Of a DNA stretch of 64,000 nucleotides, positions 1 through 13,600 are shown piece after piece. Origin of the DNA: Panaeolus papilionaceus (taxonomy: Eukaryota; Basidiomycota; Agaricomycetes; Agaricales). Position 1 is the stretch's first letter; each line of letters opens with the position of its first letter. Both the position numbers and the translations under genes were made by a program. The stretch spans positions 620,001 to 684,000 of the forward strand of contig JADNRZ010000017.1 in assembly GCA_015501605.1 (NCBI GenBank), given 5' to 3'. The notes beneath the pieces were generated by a model. The model did not search any database. It was not told where the DNA came from and saw nothing but the letters and a program-made list of their open reading frames with translations.

Positions 1-1207
1 TTGTAATTCGGTATTTCCGTATTAGGTAGTCACCCCAGAATCCCCAAATTGGGGTATTCCGTTACATAATATACTAAGTTGAACTTCACTCTTACCATCG
101 TGTATCGTCGTATATCACAAAAGCACAGTGTGGGATTGTGGCTGATTATATTTCAATCTCCTTGCTACAAAACGAACACGATGGTGTGATCCTATCGAAA
201 TTCATACCTCCTGACTAAGACTCAAGCAAGTCGCACACTGGCGTATACACTTCCTTGTGATTGTGTGTCCACATTTCCAGGTACCAGGCAATCTCATGAA
301 AGGAGGGGAAGACCCTTAAAAAGTCGAGAACAACCGCAGGGCAGAGAATGCATTACGGCATTCAAGATGGCAGTTTAACTTGTCCACCCATTAAATTCTC
401 GAACTGTGAGTGGTCATAATTGCTCTCTAATGCTGTCTTTTGAAGTTCTGTTATTAAATCACTCGTAGAACGTCGCGATGCTTTTGCGGAATCCTGATAT
501 GCATCTACCTACGGCAATCATACGTACCGAGATCGCTATCAAGTGGAGGGAAATCTCCTCAGGCCATCAACAGCTACCAGTGCCAATATCTCTTAAGGAG
601 TTAAACGCATTGACGACGGAGGATGTTCCCATCAAGACTTGAGAAGGAGTTGTCAGACAACTTTTCAGCAATTTTCAGCTCGTATGGGCCAGAAACGCAG
701 ACTTAACATTGCGGCTTTCAGCTCGCGCTAATGTGAATCATACTGCTGTACAGCTATGCGTTATGGAAGGATTAAAATTTGAATTCTTAAAAAAAATAAC
801 ACGACCCCAAGCTGAACTATTGGAATGTTACTCATTGCACTTTGATTATTCGGAAGACAAGCTGTGAAGCTGTCCATTACACTGCAGCTGCCTTTCTGAC
901 AATTCTGTCCTTTCCTATAACCTTATCCGTTGTTTCGTCGATATATGCACACGTAAGACTGTCAAATTGTCGGATTCTAATAAACTCATCACAGCAAGGC
1001 ACCCACAGCAGGAGGTGAGCATGTGCTTTCCCCAATGTTGGTTGAGATCTATTGTGGCAATAGCCCTTATCTCGGGGCCGTACCAGCGCAAAGCGGGCTC
1101 GGCGTCCTAAGACTTTTTATATAGACAGCCAACACTCTACATTGACGTGACTTCGCCTTAGATCCCCTACCCGTCCCTCTTCTCGTTTTCTGAGGCCCTC
1201 TACCAAC
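1..1207. other. Left-edge intergenic region
   Basis: I found no coding exon with a recognisable product on either strand. Near the left edge, around positions 45-57, there is a short perfect-stem palindrome (CCCCAA around one A/T base). The last 100 bases are the probable promoter of the membrane protein gene that starts at 1208. They include a TATA-like TTTTATATAG at about 1115-1124. Confidence 0.4.
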
Positions 1208-2662
1208 ATGCCGAACAGCAAGTTTCCTATCGATGCTGCTCAAGTGGTTGGCCTTTTCATGGAGAGCGTTTTTTATGGGTGAGGAAATTATTTATGTCTG
1301 TCGCGCCAGGGCGCTTAACTGGGACTCATCGAATTACCTTCACGTCATGCAGTACGTGATACAGACATACAACAAGAACGCCGATCGTGATAGCTCATCT
1401 CTTCCAAACGTCTAAGGCATATTCCTGGTATCCTTCTTTAACTGCCTACGTGTTCTTCTGTGGTCACAGGGATGGTTCAAACCCAAGCACGCGATCAACA
1501 AAACTATGCTGACTGCAGCCATGTTGATGTTTACTTTCGCATCTCTCGATGTCGCATTCCACCTTCGACATAACCTCGATGCATTCATAGCATATGACGG
1601 AGATCCCATCGACGAGTTTCTAAAGACGTCGCACTGGTTGAGCGTGATGAAGATGGTGTGTTATGTGGTGCAAACATTTATTGGAGATAGCATTTTGGTG
1701 CGTCAATCCTCTGTTGAATGTGATTGCTGACGAATCGAGGTACATTGCAGCTTTATAGATGCTGGGTCGTCTATAACAAACGTTGGTTAGTTGTCGTTGG
1801 ACCTGTGATTTTATGGTTGGGAACCACAGGTGCGCTATTGTTGCGCCATTCGAATGGTGACTGCGATTGGTAATGATGGACATGGACAGTATGCGGGGCG
1901 CTGACAGTCTACGTGCAAGCTACGCTCGACGATACATCCGGAGCTCTCCTGAACGTATCAAGTCTTGTCCCATTCATTACGAGTATGCTGTGTTTGACGC
2001 TGGTCATCAATGTGCTTACGACGTGTAAGTCATCCTGGTGCCCACTCCGTATTCCTACTGGCGCTAAACTTTTCCTTCGACACCCAGCGCTTATCGTACA
2101 TCGAATCTGGAAGATAAGGAGGGAAGTCAGGTATCGATCAACCATTCACTCGCAATCACCTCTCACGAGTGTCTTGATTGTCCTGATTGAATCTGGACTC
2201 ATGTATACTTGCTCAATCGTCATCTTGTTTGCGTTGTATATGACCTCAAACAATGCACAATATGGCGTCTCGAATGCGGTACGGGCCCCATTTTCACCAT
2301 CAAAGCTAGCACAGTTGATTAAATATTTTCGTATTGATTTTCACAGGTCGTGCAGATCATCGTAAGTTGCACAAAAACGAAATACTATACAGACTTCAAC
2401 TTCCTTGCTTTGATAGGGAATTACCTTCAATCTTATCATTACCAGCGTGGATCGCGGAGAAGCTGTAGAACCACCGCCGCTCAGCCATCTCAGCCGGCAC
2501 GGATCAGCAGGGAATATGCCTCTGCATTTAATCAACATCCAGACGACAATAGACAGGTATCCCGACAAGGATGTCTCACCAACGAAGTCAGTTGCGCCCG
2601 ACGTGGAGCATTCAGCGAAGGACGCTTGGGAGAGCAGACCAACATATTCCGAAACCCGTTGA
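1208..2662 (+). CDS. Seven-helix-like basidiomycete membrane protein of unknown function
   Basis: Spliced exons read as a hydrophobic protein of about 330 residues. It belongs to a family abundant in Agaricomycetes with no assigned function. Hallmarks in order are FYGIFLV, TFASLDVAFHLRHNLDAFI, VQTFIGDSILLYRCWVVYN, SSLVPFITSML, TSLIVHRIWKI, a long VESGLMYT-type helix, SNAVVQIIGITFN and DRGEAVEPP, followed by a polar tail ending ESRPTYSETR. The order of membrane segments resembles a 7TM receptor-like fold, but no ligand can be inferred. Internal introns resolve cleanly, for example the junctions that produce TTSLIV and QIIGIT. The first junction does not. Exon 1 ends after two bases of a Gly codon at 1278, and the only nearby AG acceptor (1415-1416) leaves the next exon one base out of frame. 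This is either a non-canonical splice or a one-base lesion. Confidence 0.75.
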
Positions 2663-3539
2663 TTCGAACGGTGTTTGTCATATATCGTTGTTTTAACACT
2701 GTCGATGGAGCTCCGGCAGTAGACTATTTATTGTGTATATGTATTTCATCAGACTGTAATACCATTAACGGTCCTATTTTTAGCTGACTCCACGAGGCAT
2801 CCATTCTTCCAAACCAAAGCAGAAAGCGGACTTGCCGGACCCCTGGCTCCTACACTAAGGGCCGGAGCATTTTCCAGTTGCTTACACTCAACCGTCTCAT
2901 ATAGGGGAGGACGGAAATGCTTATGCGTAAGATGGTATACCAGTAGTGTTTGAGCTTCCTTTCAATCAGATGTTTCAATGTGGAGGCAATTTTCCGACCG
3001 AGTATCCAACCTGAGGTCATTCTCAAGGTCGAGCTCACATATGTGAGAACTCGGCTCATCGGATGTTGTCTGGGATTTGAGGTGAATGTATTATTTGAGT
3101 GAGAGCGCTGAGCGCCGAGTTCCAAGAAAACAATGCTCATGATCAAGTTGATGATTTATAGCAGGGTAAGTATCTCACTACGATTCGATGAAGTACTCCT
3201 GATATTCGATGCTACGACTGGTTTCGAGTTTCTTTCAAATTGTGGCTACTATTTGACGTGAGACACACAACCGCAGGGGTCAGCGACGTGTAAAACTGTA
3301 TCACATCCTCTTCCCACTGATTGTAACATGTAATGCAAAAACCTCACCAAAAGGACGTACTTTGTCTCCGAATCTTATACAACCACTTCGGCCTATCTTG
3401 GCCTGATCCGTTTTGTCACTGCCAAGCATCTGGATCACGACTGGCGGTGGCGCCAACAGGGCTATCAAAACTTTATAATCGCTCTTTCAGGTGAAGAGCG
3501 GTTTCCTTTCAACCACCACGTTAGAACTCTCCCTCCGAC
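2663..3539. other. Intergenic region before the phospholipase D gene
   Basis: No recognisable gene. An open frame of 98 codons on the minus strand (2850-3146) has no family resemblance and no clear signal or domain. The 3' part should contain the phospholipase promoter and leader. I see no strong TATA box. Confidence 0.35.
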
Positions 3540-6500
3540 ATGTCGTTCTTCAAGAAGATAGAGGATGGGATCAAAGCCGCCAAATCATCTGGGTCTTCGT
3601 CTAACCCGCTGGACCTGGTAACCAAAGTCGTTGGACACGCCCGTGCAGAAGTCATAGGTCGGTTGAGACATCTCTGTCTGCTTTGAACATTATCACTGAT
3701 TCTTGTATTTGCAGGCATTTGGAATCCCAATCGTACGCAAAAGTCGTTGTGCTTGACGAAAAGAACCACGCTAACCTTCGTTGTGATCATCAGGCCGTCA
3801 CGATGACCCTGAAGAACAAGCTCAAGATGCTATGCGCGCCGAGATCAGAGCTGGTCATCGATTTACCAGCTTTGCTGGCGAAAGGTCTGGCAACACTGCC
3901 AAGTGGTACGTAGATCGTTTTATTGGGGCCGCGACTTTCATTCAAGTTCCACAAAACCTGAAAGGCATGTGGACGGGCATGACTATATGTGGGCCCTGTC
4001 CGAGATGATTGATAAGGCACAAGAATTCATCTTCATATTAGTGCGTATGATTTCAAGCATCCATATACCTTTATCAATTTGGCTCCCTTCCATTAGGACT
4101 GGTGGCTCACCCCAGAGCTATATTTGCGACGCCCACCTGCTTCTTTTCCTGAATGGCGTCTTGATAGACTCCTCCAGCGCAAAGCTGAACAGGGTGTCAA
4201 GATTCATGTTATCGTCTACAAGGAGGTGTGCATTCAAAATTCTACAGCTTTTCTCAATTTAACCTAGCGGATCAGGTTACTCAAACAATGTCAATGAGCT
4301 CCAAGCATACCAAGGTACATTGGTGCGATTTGTAGTTGCTCAAGCCCCTAACAAGTGCATCTAGGCCAAGTTAGAGCAACTTCACCCTAATATTACATGC
4401 ATGCGTCACCCTGACCATATTGGAGCGAAGGGTAAGTTCCATATTTTGATTGACGGCACTAACGGAGACTTACAAATTCGAATGATTTTAGATAGTGTCC
4501 AGTTTTGGTCTCACCACGAGAAAGTAAGGCGCCATTTTTGTGCTCCGCGGCTCGATTTCCTGAATCACTTTTGCAGGTTGTGGTCGTTGACAATCGATAT
4601 GCAGCAATCGGAGGACTTGACCTCTGTTTTGGTCGTTGGGATACCCATAATCATCCGCTATCCGATGTTCATCCAACTGATTTCGCCAAGACGCTTTTCC
4701 CCGGACAAGATTACAACAATGCCCGTGTCATGGATTTTAAGGATGTCTACGACTATGTTAGCAATACCCTTCTAATACAGGAGACTGCCAGGATGCCCTG
4801 GCACGATGTCCACATGACATTCGAAGGCCCTGCTGTACTGGATATCAGTCAACACTTCGTTGAGCGTTGGAACGAAATTAAGAAGCGAAAGGTGAGTACT
4901 TATGCTCTTGTCCCCGCGATCATAAAACAGACCTTTATTTTTTCTCCAGTACCGCGAGAAAGAGTATGTTTTCAAGCTAGTCTGATTTATACCTCTCAGT
5001 CTCTCAACGACAACATACAGAACAATCGTTTGGCTCGCCCTCCCCCACGAGCCCCAATTTGCACCAAACGAAGCAGCCGCGCGTGCGTACAGCGCCTCCT
5101 CCCCAGATATGACTACTAACTTAAGCACTTGTAGGTCATCCGCATTTGGAGCAGTGGAAGGCAGTCGGAAGGCAATACAAGCAGCGATGGCATGGTCAGA
5201 TCGATCACAGTACTGGCGATGACCGGTCGTATCAGAGTCGTCGGGGCCAACCTGCTACTCAAAAATGCAGAATTCAAGTAGTTCGCAGTGTATCTGACTG
5301 GTCTCACGGCGTTTTGACTGAGCACAGTGTGCAAGATGCGTGTAAGTCACAGTGTACCATTTGGTTACTCCTGATTTCATACGGCGTCCGACACAGACAT
5401 CCAACTTATCAAAGAAGCCGAGCATTATATCTTTATTGGTATGGTTCTACTTCTTTGACAGACATTTACATATTTACAACTTGTCCTTCCTGGCGTTCCA
5501 GAGAACCAGTTCTTGTAAGTGTATTGATGCTCTTTTCGGCCAGAGGATAGCAGCACTCAATTCTGGCTCGTCAGTATTACCAACACCAAGACGGGATGCT
5601 CTGTCACCAACCAAATTGGTAGAGCTCTCGTTGATCGCATTGTTCGCGCTGCCCAAGAGGGCAAACATTTCCAGGTAAAGCTTGCAATTGTTTTTGCCCA
5701 CAAAGAATACACTTTAACTGGGTTGTGCACCAGGTCGTTGTTCTTATCCCAGAGGTGCCAGGATTTGCGGGAGACGTTAAGACTGAGAGTGCCATCAAGA
5801 TCATTATGGGCGCTCAGTACCGAAGTATCAACCGCGGTGGAAGTAGCATCTACGAAGAAATTCGTAAAGCAGGATTTGAACCGTATGTCAAAAGCTTATG
5901 ACCTTCGACCCTCTAAGATACTAAGAACTTCCAGGCTCGACTATATCCGCTTTTATCACCTTCGTTCTTACGATCGTATCAACGCCCCTAAAGGTAAGCA
6001 AAAAGTCCGTTCAAAAGAACTTCATGTTTATCTTTGAATTGTTTGTGCTAGGTTATATCAAGCAAACCGAACAGAATTCCGGTGTTACTTTCCCTGAAGC
6101 CCAAGTTGCTCTATCTCGCCAATGGGTGGCGGGTGATCAACTAACAACTCAGAAAGAGATCATTCTCAGTGTTCCCGCTGGAGGAGAAAGTCTTGTTCCA
6201 GCTGGGAAGGAGACCAACACTATCAAAGTACCGATCCCTACGGACGATAACGCAGCGCGTGAGGTAGTGGAGAAGTTCGAGAATGCAGCACGCGCAATTC
6301 GCTCCGATGCAGACGTGTCTGACTCTGTCTCTCAGCACATGCTAGCCGATAAGACCTCCCTCTTCGACGAGAAGTGGCTAGGCAGCGAGCAGGAAGAGCT
6401 TGATTCGTATGTCGCTCTACCAATCTAACTACAACTTTTGACGCTGATGGAACCGATTTTTAACAGCTATGTTTCTGAACTTCTCTATATCCACTCCAAG

Positions 6501-7400
6501 TTGATGATCGTTGACGATCGTCGGGTCATTGTATGTCCACAGTTTTATAATCCAGCTCTACCATCCTCATACTTCGGTTAGATTGGATCCGCAAACATCA
6601 ACGACCGTAGCCAGAAGGTGTGTTGTGACACGAACTACCGTAAAGAGGATGATCCATTGACGAATGACCAAGGGTGATGGTGATTCCGAAATCGCACTCG
6701 TCGTCGAGGACGATGATATGTTCGAATCTCGCATGGATGGTGAACCTTATATGGTGTCTCGATTCGCCGCAACGTTCCGCCGGCAGTTATACAAAGGTAA
6801 TATTATCCACCATATTGTCAACTTGCCGTTCTCACGTCGCTGCAGAGCATTTGGGCCTTATCGAACCTCAGCACTGTGATAGTCGCGAGCCTGATATTAC
6901 GAGTGCTATGCGTCCTGCCCCCATCCTCAATAAGGACACAACTCGCAGCCACGAGGACAGCCTTGTAGCAGACCCACTTGACCCCAAGACCCTTTCCCTC
7001 TGGAACGAGACAGCACGCAAGAACCGAGAAGTCTTCACTGAGATTTTCCGCCCAATCCCAACGAATCTTGTCCGCAGCTTCTCTGCTTACGATGTAAGTA
7101 CTCGAAGTGATATATTTTCTACCAATAGTCCTGTTGACCTATCCCTCCCGACGATTAGAACTATCGTCCTAAGACAAAGGTTGGACATGTCGTTCCAGGT
7201 ATCCCCCTCGAACGCGTGAAGAGTCGTTTGAACCAAGTCAAAGGGGCTCTCGTAGAATGTCCTCTTGTGAGTCTACGAATGGTCCTACTTTGATCCAATA
7301 AGTGATTTGCTTTCCACAGGACTTCCTCATTGACGACAAGGAGTTTGTTACCGGTCCTGAATGGCTCACCATCAACCCCACTCTCCCAATTTATATCTGA
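3540..7400 (+). CDS. Phospholipase D, fungal PldA-like
   Basis: Phospholipase D hydrolyses phosphatidylcholine to phosphatidic acid and choline and acts at membranes. The translation starts MSFFKKIEDGIKAAKSSG at 3540 and runs through many short introns to ...LTINPTLPIYI, stop 7398-7400. Both HKD motifs are intact. The first is HHEKVVVVDNRYAAIGGLDL, spanning the intron near 4525-4575 and continuing GRWD. The second is YIHSKLMIVDDRRV (about 6485-6530), followed after an intron by IGSANINDRSQ. Conserved blocks between and after them include RMPWHDVHMTFEGPAV and the C-terminal ECPLDFLIDDKEF. I see no PX or PH domain at the N terminus, so this is the shorter PldA-type rather than the Spo14-type enzyme. 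The length after splicing should be roughly 830-880 residues. It converges on the polyketide synthase, with about 200 bp between the two stop codons. Confidence 0.9.
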
Positions 7401-7604
7401 TGGTACTGTATTCTGGCAACACACGAAGTTGGCCTTGACGCTATGTAACTTTTTATACTTAACAAATCGAATCGAACCATGTATAAGGCTGAGTTTTACA
7501 CCAATGGCAGACTTATGAGACGCAGGAAAGATTGGTCAAAGTGGATATAATTAAAGTGGTATGCTAGAATAATGTGTAAACAAGCGTAATACATATGCCC
7601 GAAA

Positions 7605-10600
7605 TTAAGCAGCTGCATAGGTGTCAAGAATGAAAGACACCATATCATTGATGGTATAAGTTTCAGACAGATACATCATTGGAACATCAATGGCCAATTC
7701 TTTGAGGACCTGACCCTTGAATTGCGCGAAAGTGATCGAATCTGCACCACAAGATGTCAGCGGTTCGACAAGTTCTAGAAAAGAAAAAAAAAGTCAGGCA
7801 GGCAGAATAGCGACAAAGAGGGCTCTGCTCACCGAGTTTTTCGTTGGCTTGCAGCTCGAGTGCAGTACGAAGAATATTGATGACCAGCTTCTTGGCGTCC
7901 TCTGTAGGCATTTTGGTCTTTGCCTCCTTAGCTGAGGCCTTTGATGCAGTAAGATGAGCAAAGAAAGGATCCTTCGCATATGCGGGAGTTGAAACGAGCT
8001 TGTCGATGTCCATACGCGCGATCAATCTCAGAGGGATGGGAGTCATCATAGACTGGATGATGAGAGGTAGGCCTTCGTCATGTTTCATGAGATGCGCGAA
8101 ACTCTTTGTCATATCGATGTTCGTAATCAGCCTGGACTCCCATGCGCCGAGTTGCAAAGATGCACCAGGAAGGCCACAATTGTGGCGATAGGTGGCCAGG
8201 GAATCCATAAAAGAGTTGGCAGATACGTATGCAACCTGGCCAGGATTACCAACAATAACGCTAACAGGGCGTTAGCATGTCGAAATATAGAAAACCATAA
8301 TCTCACTTACTTGGTGCTGCTGAATAAGACGAAGGACTCGAGGGAGAGGTTCAAGTCCTGGCTGACGGTGTGGAGATTCCATGAACCAACGACCTTAGGG
8401 CGAAGAACTGCCTCAAAGTCAGAAGGTTTCGTAGCCGAAATAGTCGCATCATTGACGACGGCCGCGGTGTGGATAATATGGCTGACACCGTAGGTTCGCT
8501 TGACTGCTGCCAGGACTTGCTTCAGCGCCTCTCGATCGCACACGTCGACCTGGTAATAGACACAGTTGCTTCGTGCCTTGGGAGAAAGCGTGGCCAGCTC
8601 CTGTTGGATCTGATGGCAAGTTGTGAGAAGTCAAAATCAATCTAGCCAAATAAGTACTAACTGCTGGGTTGGACTCTGGGCGCCTACCAAAGAAGACAAC
8701 CCGGTTGCAGCCTACCTCCACCAGGGCTGTAGCCAGAGCTGACCCAATACTTCCCATACCTACAATCACGGCGGTTCCTGTGGGAAAACGGACAGGGACC
8801 TTCTCCAAGCTTTCTAGGATGGGAACAAGTCGAACCATTGATCTAGAGGGAAGGCGTTGACGATAGCTGACATAGGTGTCATTGAAAACCCCATTGCGGC
8901 GCGCCTGAATCTCCATTCGAATGATGCTGTTGATCCTCATCTGGTCTTGTTCTTCGATTTGAGGAAGATCGAGGCACCAAGCAGCGAAGTCCAGACCAGC
9001 CTCCCTACGGAAAACGCGGAGCATGCCTTGCAGCACAGCTCCAATCAAAGTTGCTGAGGATGGGCGCGAAGCTGAGAAAAGATCAAGACCTTCCCTGTAA
9101 AGGTCTACAGGAGCGGACCAAGTAGTGATGCCAACCAATCCACTGATGTGAAGCTTGCTTGTGAGCAAAAGTTGCATGAAGGCGAGAATGTTGTGGTAAA
9201 CAAGGTTGAAAGCCGCTGATCCCGGAGAACTGCCGGCCTCAGTGAGATCGATGATAACCAGGACATCCTTTCCACGGAGCATAGATGGAATGGCATCCAT
9301 CTCCTGGGCCGAGATGGATTTGATCTTAGAGACACGCCTATAGTCAGATGAAGAATCTGAAGCCGCTCCAAGTAGGTCCATCGAGACGACATCATGTGCA
9401 TCAGCGGAAAGGGCACGTAAAATATGGGATCTCTCGCCACTTCCAATATACAGAAGTTCATCGAATTTGTGAGAAACTGGCCCGGGGGGAGGGAGTTCCT
9501 GGGCCGTCCAACCGTTGCGGAGCCAGTTCTCCTGTGCTGAACCGACTTGTTCTTTGTGAACTACACCACGGGGCACCCATGCAACAGAATACCTCTTGCA
9601 GGAAACTAAGAGGGCACCTGTGTCGGACAAAACCTCGAAGGAGGTCGTGAGGAGACGAGCATTCCTGCCCACTTCAAGTGGAAGAGAATAACGGCACGTG
9701 AAGTTGTTAGGGATTTCCTCAGTATGGAGCGTGAAATCCTCCAGAGAAGTGGGCAAGAAGGCGCCCTCTTCGTCATCTACCTCTGGAGCCACGCGGGAGG
9801 CAATAGCACCGAACATATGCAAACAAGCGTCGAGCTTCCTGATGCGGTCAAGGGCAGCGTTAGAAGTGGCTTGCACGCGGATATCGCCATCGGCGTGGTC
9901 ATCCCAAATCCTGATCTCCTGGACATTTTTGAACTGCTCGCCAAACTGAACGTTTTTGAAGACCCCGTAGATTTGGGCCTTTGACATCATCTGAAGAGGA
10001 ATCATCTCTGGCTCTTTGTCAACCTTCCTAGGTTGATAGGCAGCTGCTGAAAGTGAAACCATTCCAGAGCAAATTTTAGTTTCCTCGGCATCTTTCTGGA
10101 CAAGTTTGTAGTTTCCGTGGCCGTCAATATCGGGATGAACCTGGTTGTCCGTTGTCTCGAGGACCAGAGGTACGTGGAAGCGGATATTTTTGACAGATTT
10201 GGAATTGGTCGAGCGAGCAAAGAAGTCGACCATTGCAGCACCAGGAAGAACACGGCGACCTTCGATGCGATGAAGGTCAAGGAAATCGACAAGAGCTTGG
10301 TCGACGACAAACTTCGGCTTTGCCGAAGAACCTTCTTGACTGGCAGTGGCCTGATGCTGGGGACCGACACCAAGTAGAGAGTTGCGAGAGGCAATGAAGG
10401 CAGGATAGTTGTGAATTTTCTGGAAGGGGTAGGTGGGAAGATCCGTCATGACAAAGGTATAATGCATTTGTTGGTAAAGAGCCTGGAAGTCAACAGTGAC
10501 TCCCCTCTCGAATAAGGAGGACAGCGCGGCGAGCATGGCGACTATCTGGTCCTTGCCACGTTTGCCAGTGAAAGCCAGACGAGCCTTTCCAGCGAACTCA

Positions 10601-13600
10601 GGAGTCTGCATGTTGGACCAGACTGTTGGTTGAGGGCCAACATCGACAATGACATCAACAGTTGACTTGTGGGCGACTCGAGCTGTTTGAACGAATTTGA
10701 CTGCGTTCTGGGCATGGTCAACCTGTTGGAGGTGAGATTAGATGGATGAGGTCACGAGCATTGTTGGGGAGACTCACCCAGTACTGGGCACCAAGGCGTT
10801 CCTGCTTAGGCAACTCCTTTGCTTTCACCGTTGAGAACATAGGCTTCTCAAGTCCGCTAATGTGAGACTCGTGTTCCTCTAACCATGCTCTTAAAGCAGA
10901 AAGAGCATGAGTGATGGAGGGACTGTGGAAACCTGCAGAGAGAAAGGTCAGGTGTGGCTTAAACACAAAATAATATGCATACCCTGGTCAATGACGAGCT
11001 TTGTTGCACGGAGGCCATCCCTCTTTACAGCAGCCATCAAACTCTCCACTGCTTTCAATTCCCCAGATACGACATGGCTCTCCGTTCCATTATACACCGC
11101 AACGGCAACACGATCCTGGATGTTCATGTCCGAAATATAACGCGTAATACGGTCTTCTGGAGCGGCGATTGCAATCATGCCTCCTGGACGAGCAGGGTCA
11201 GCTCGCAGAAGTTGAGCACGGATGACAACAAATTGAAGCCCGAGTTCAAAGTCGAAGGCGTGAGCAATTACTAAAACGGTTTTGGTCACTAAAACAAGCA
11301 ATATAGAGATAGAGTTACAAACATACCTGCAGCAGCAATCTCGCCGAGACTGTGGCCCATGACAGCTTGGGATTGGATGCCGAGACTTTCCAGCCAGGTG
11401 GCGACGGCATATTGGAAGACGAAGATACAGACTTGCGCAACCTCGCTGTGATCAATGCTACGCCCGCTAGGGGCAGCTTCTTCCACAAGGTAAGGAAGGA
11501 TGGGGTACCCTGTAAGGGCAGCTGCTTTGTTGGCAGCCTCAGTAATAATCTTGCGGAAACCGGAGTAGTGATTTGAGAGGTAGCGACCCATTCCTTGGTA
11601 CTGCGATCCTTGCCCCGGGAATGCGAAGAGGATTCTACGAGCGGTTCCACCTGCTGGTGAGTTGGGGCCGTTTTCGATGCGATCCTCGATGCGAGCGATG
11701 AGGTCCTGCATATTGTTGACAACACAAGCAAATCTATAGCGATAATGCTCGCGGCCAACACAAGATGTATAACAGATTGAGTGGAAGGAGGAAGGTGGCG
11801 CGGATAAACAGAAGTCGAGGTAATTTTGGAGATACTCTTCAAGAGCATCGGAGTTCTTGCCACTTACAACAAACAGCATGGGTACAGACTCGGGGATGGT
11901 GCTTGGAGTCGGGGGTTTCATGTCTTCGGAAGGCGCCTCCAGGATGCAGCCGGCGATAGAACCCGCAAATCCGTTTGACCTGAGTGGTTACTTCTAGTCA
12001 GAAATGGAAAAAACACGGGGTTTCAAAACGAAAGAGGAACTGACAGCACCATTCCACGGAGGGGGATAGACTTGTCCTTCTTCAAGGGCGCGGTCACGAT
12101 GGGGATATGAAGAGGAACCACGCCGCAGTCCAGGGAAGGATTCATGTTGTCTTCCTTCAGTTGGACAAGACCAGGGACTGATCCATGAGCGAAGGATCCC
12201 AACGCTTTGAGGGCACCAATCAACCCGGCGACGATTTCGGTATGACCGACACAGGATTTGGAAGCACCAATAACGAGTGGATTCTCATGGGAATGAGAAG
12301 ATTTGAAGACTTCATTAATGCCTTGAATTTCGATCAAATCGCCGAGAGAAGTGCCCGTTCCATGGGCCTCAATGAAACTAGGTATTAATGAGTAAAATGT
12401 GAATAAGTATGCGTTTGTCACTCACTCGATTTGGGAGGGCGATAAGCCAGCCTTTTCGAGAAGGGCAATTTGCATTGCAATTTGGGCTTTGACATTGGGA
12501 GCAACCAAGCCTTGGGACCTACCATCGTGCTTCGAGTCGGTGGATCGGATGACACCAATGATGCGGTCCCCGTCCCTTAAAGCAGCGCTCTTGGTTTTCA
12601 CGATAAGTGCAGCTGCACCTTCTGAAGGAACATAGCTTTTGTAAAGGTTGAGTAACATGAGTCGGGAAGGTTAGATAGGGTTTCTTACCCGTCAGCCATG
12701 TTCGTAAAAGTAGCGCAACGACCATTGGAGGAAGTCATTTTTTGTGCGGACAAAAATCTGAAATTATGTCAACGGGCGCATTGGATTCATAATGTTCCAC
12801 AACATACCCGAAAACACCAGGCCAAGCGTGTGTGTTGGCACCACATACAATCGCAGTTTCCCCTTGACCGGATTGCAAATATTGAACGGCTATTTGGATG
12901 GTCAGTAATAAGCTAGGAACGAATGTAAATGCACATGCCGTGGTCCAAGACAATCAAACCGGAGCTGCAAGCAGTATCCACTGTAAACGAGGGGCCATGG
13001 ACGTCGAGCAAACTAGAAATATGTCAGCGGTGTTGACAACGAAGGTTTGCCAGGCAGACTCACTAGCTGAGACGACCACAAGCAGTGCTCGTGGCAACAC
13101 CAGTTCCATAAAAGCGCGAGTAGGCACCCCATCCCTTGTCGGCGAAGAGAAGTTTGATGTACCCTTCATCCATGTTGGCAGCCACGAACACTCCAGCGTC
13201 GGTACCCTTGATCTTGGAAACCGGGATATTGGCATTTTCCAATGCTTCGAAGGCCAACTCCATGGAGAGTCGGATATTGGGACAGACATGGAAAGCCTCC
13301 GCAGAAGAAATTCCGAAGAAGGAATGATCAAAGCTCGCCACTTCAACGAAGCCAGCTCGGTCGAGCGTAATGTCGCAAGGACCAAGGGGACCTTTCGAGT
13401 CGGGAGCACGGTAAAAGCTAGCGTGGTCCCAGCGAGAAGCAGGAATAGGTGTGATGATGTCTTCCCTCTTATCCACCAGTGCCTGCCAGAAAGTATCCGG
13501 GGTGTTGATATCCCCAGGGAGTCGAACAGCCTGACCAACAATGACAATATCCTCCTTTTCTTGAGCAGGAGGAGCGATGCGGTGCGCTGGACGGGTAGGC

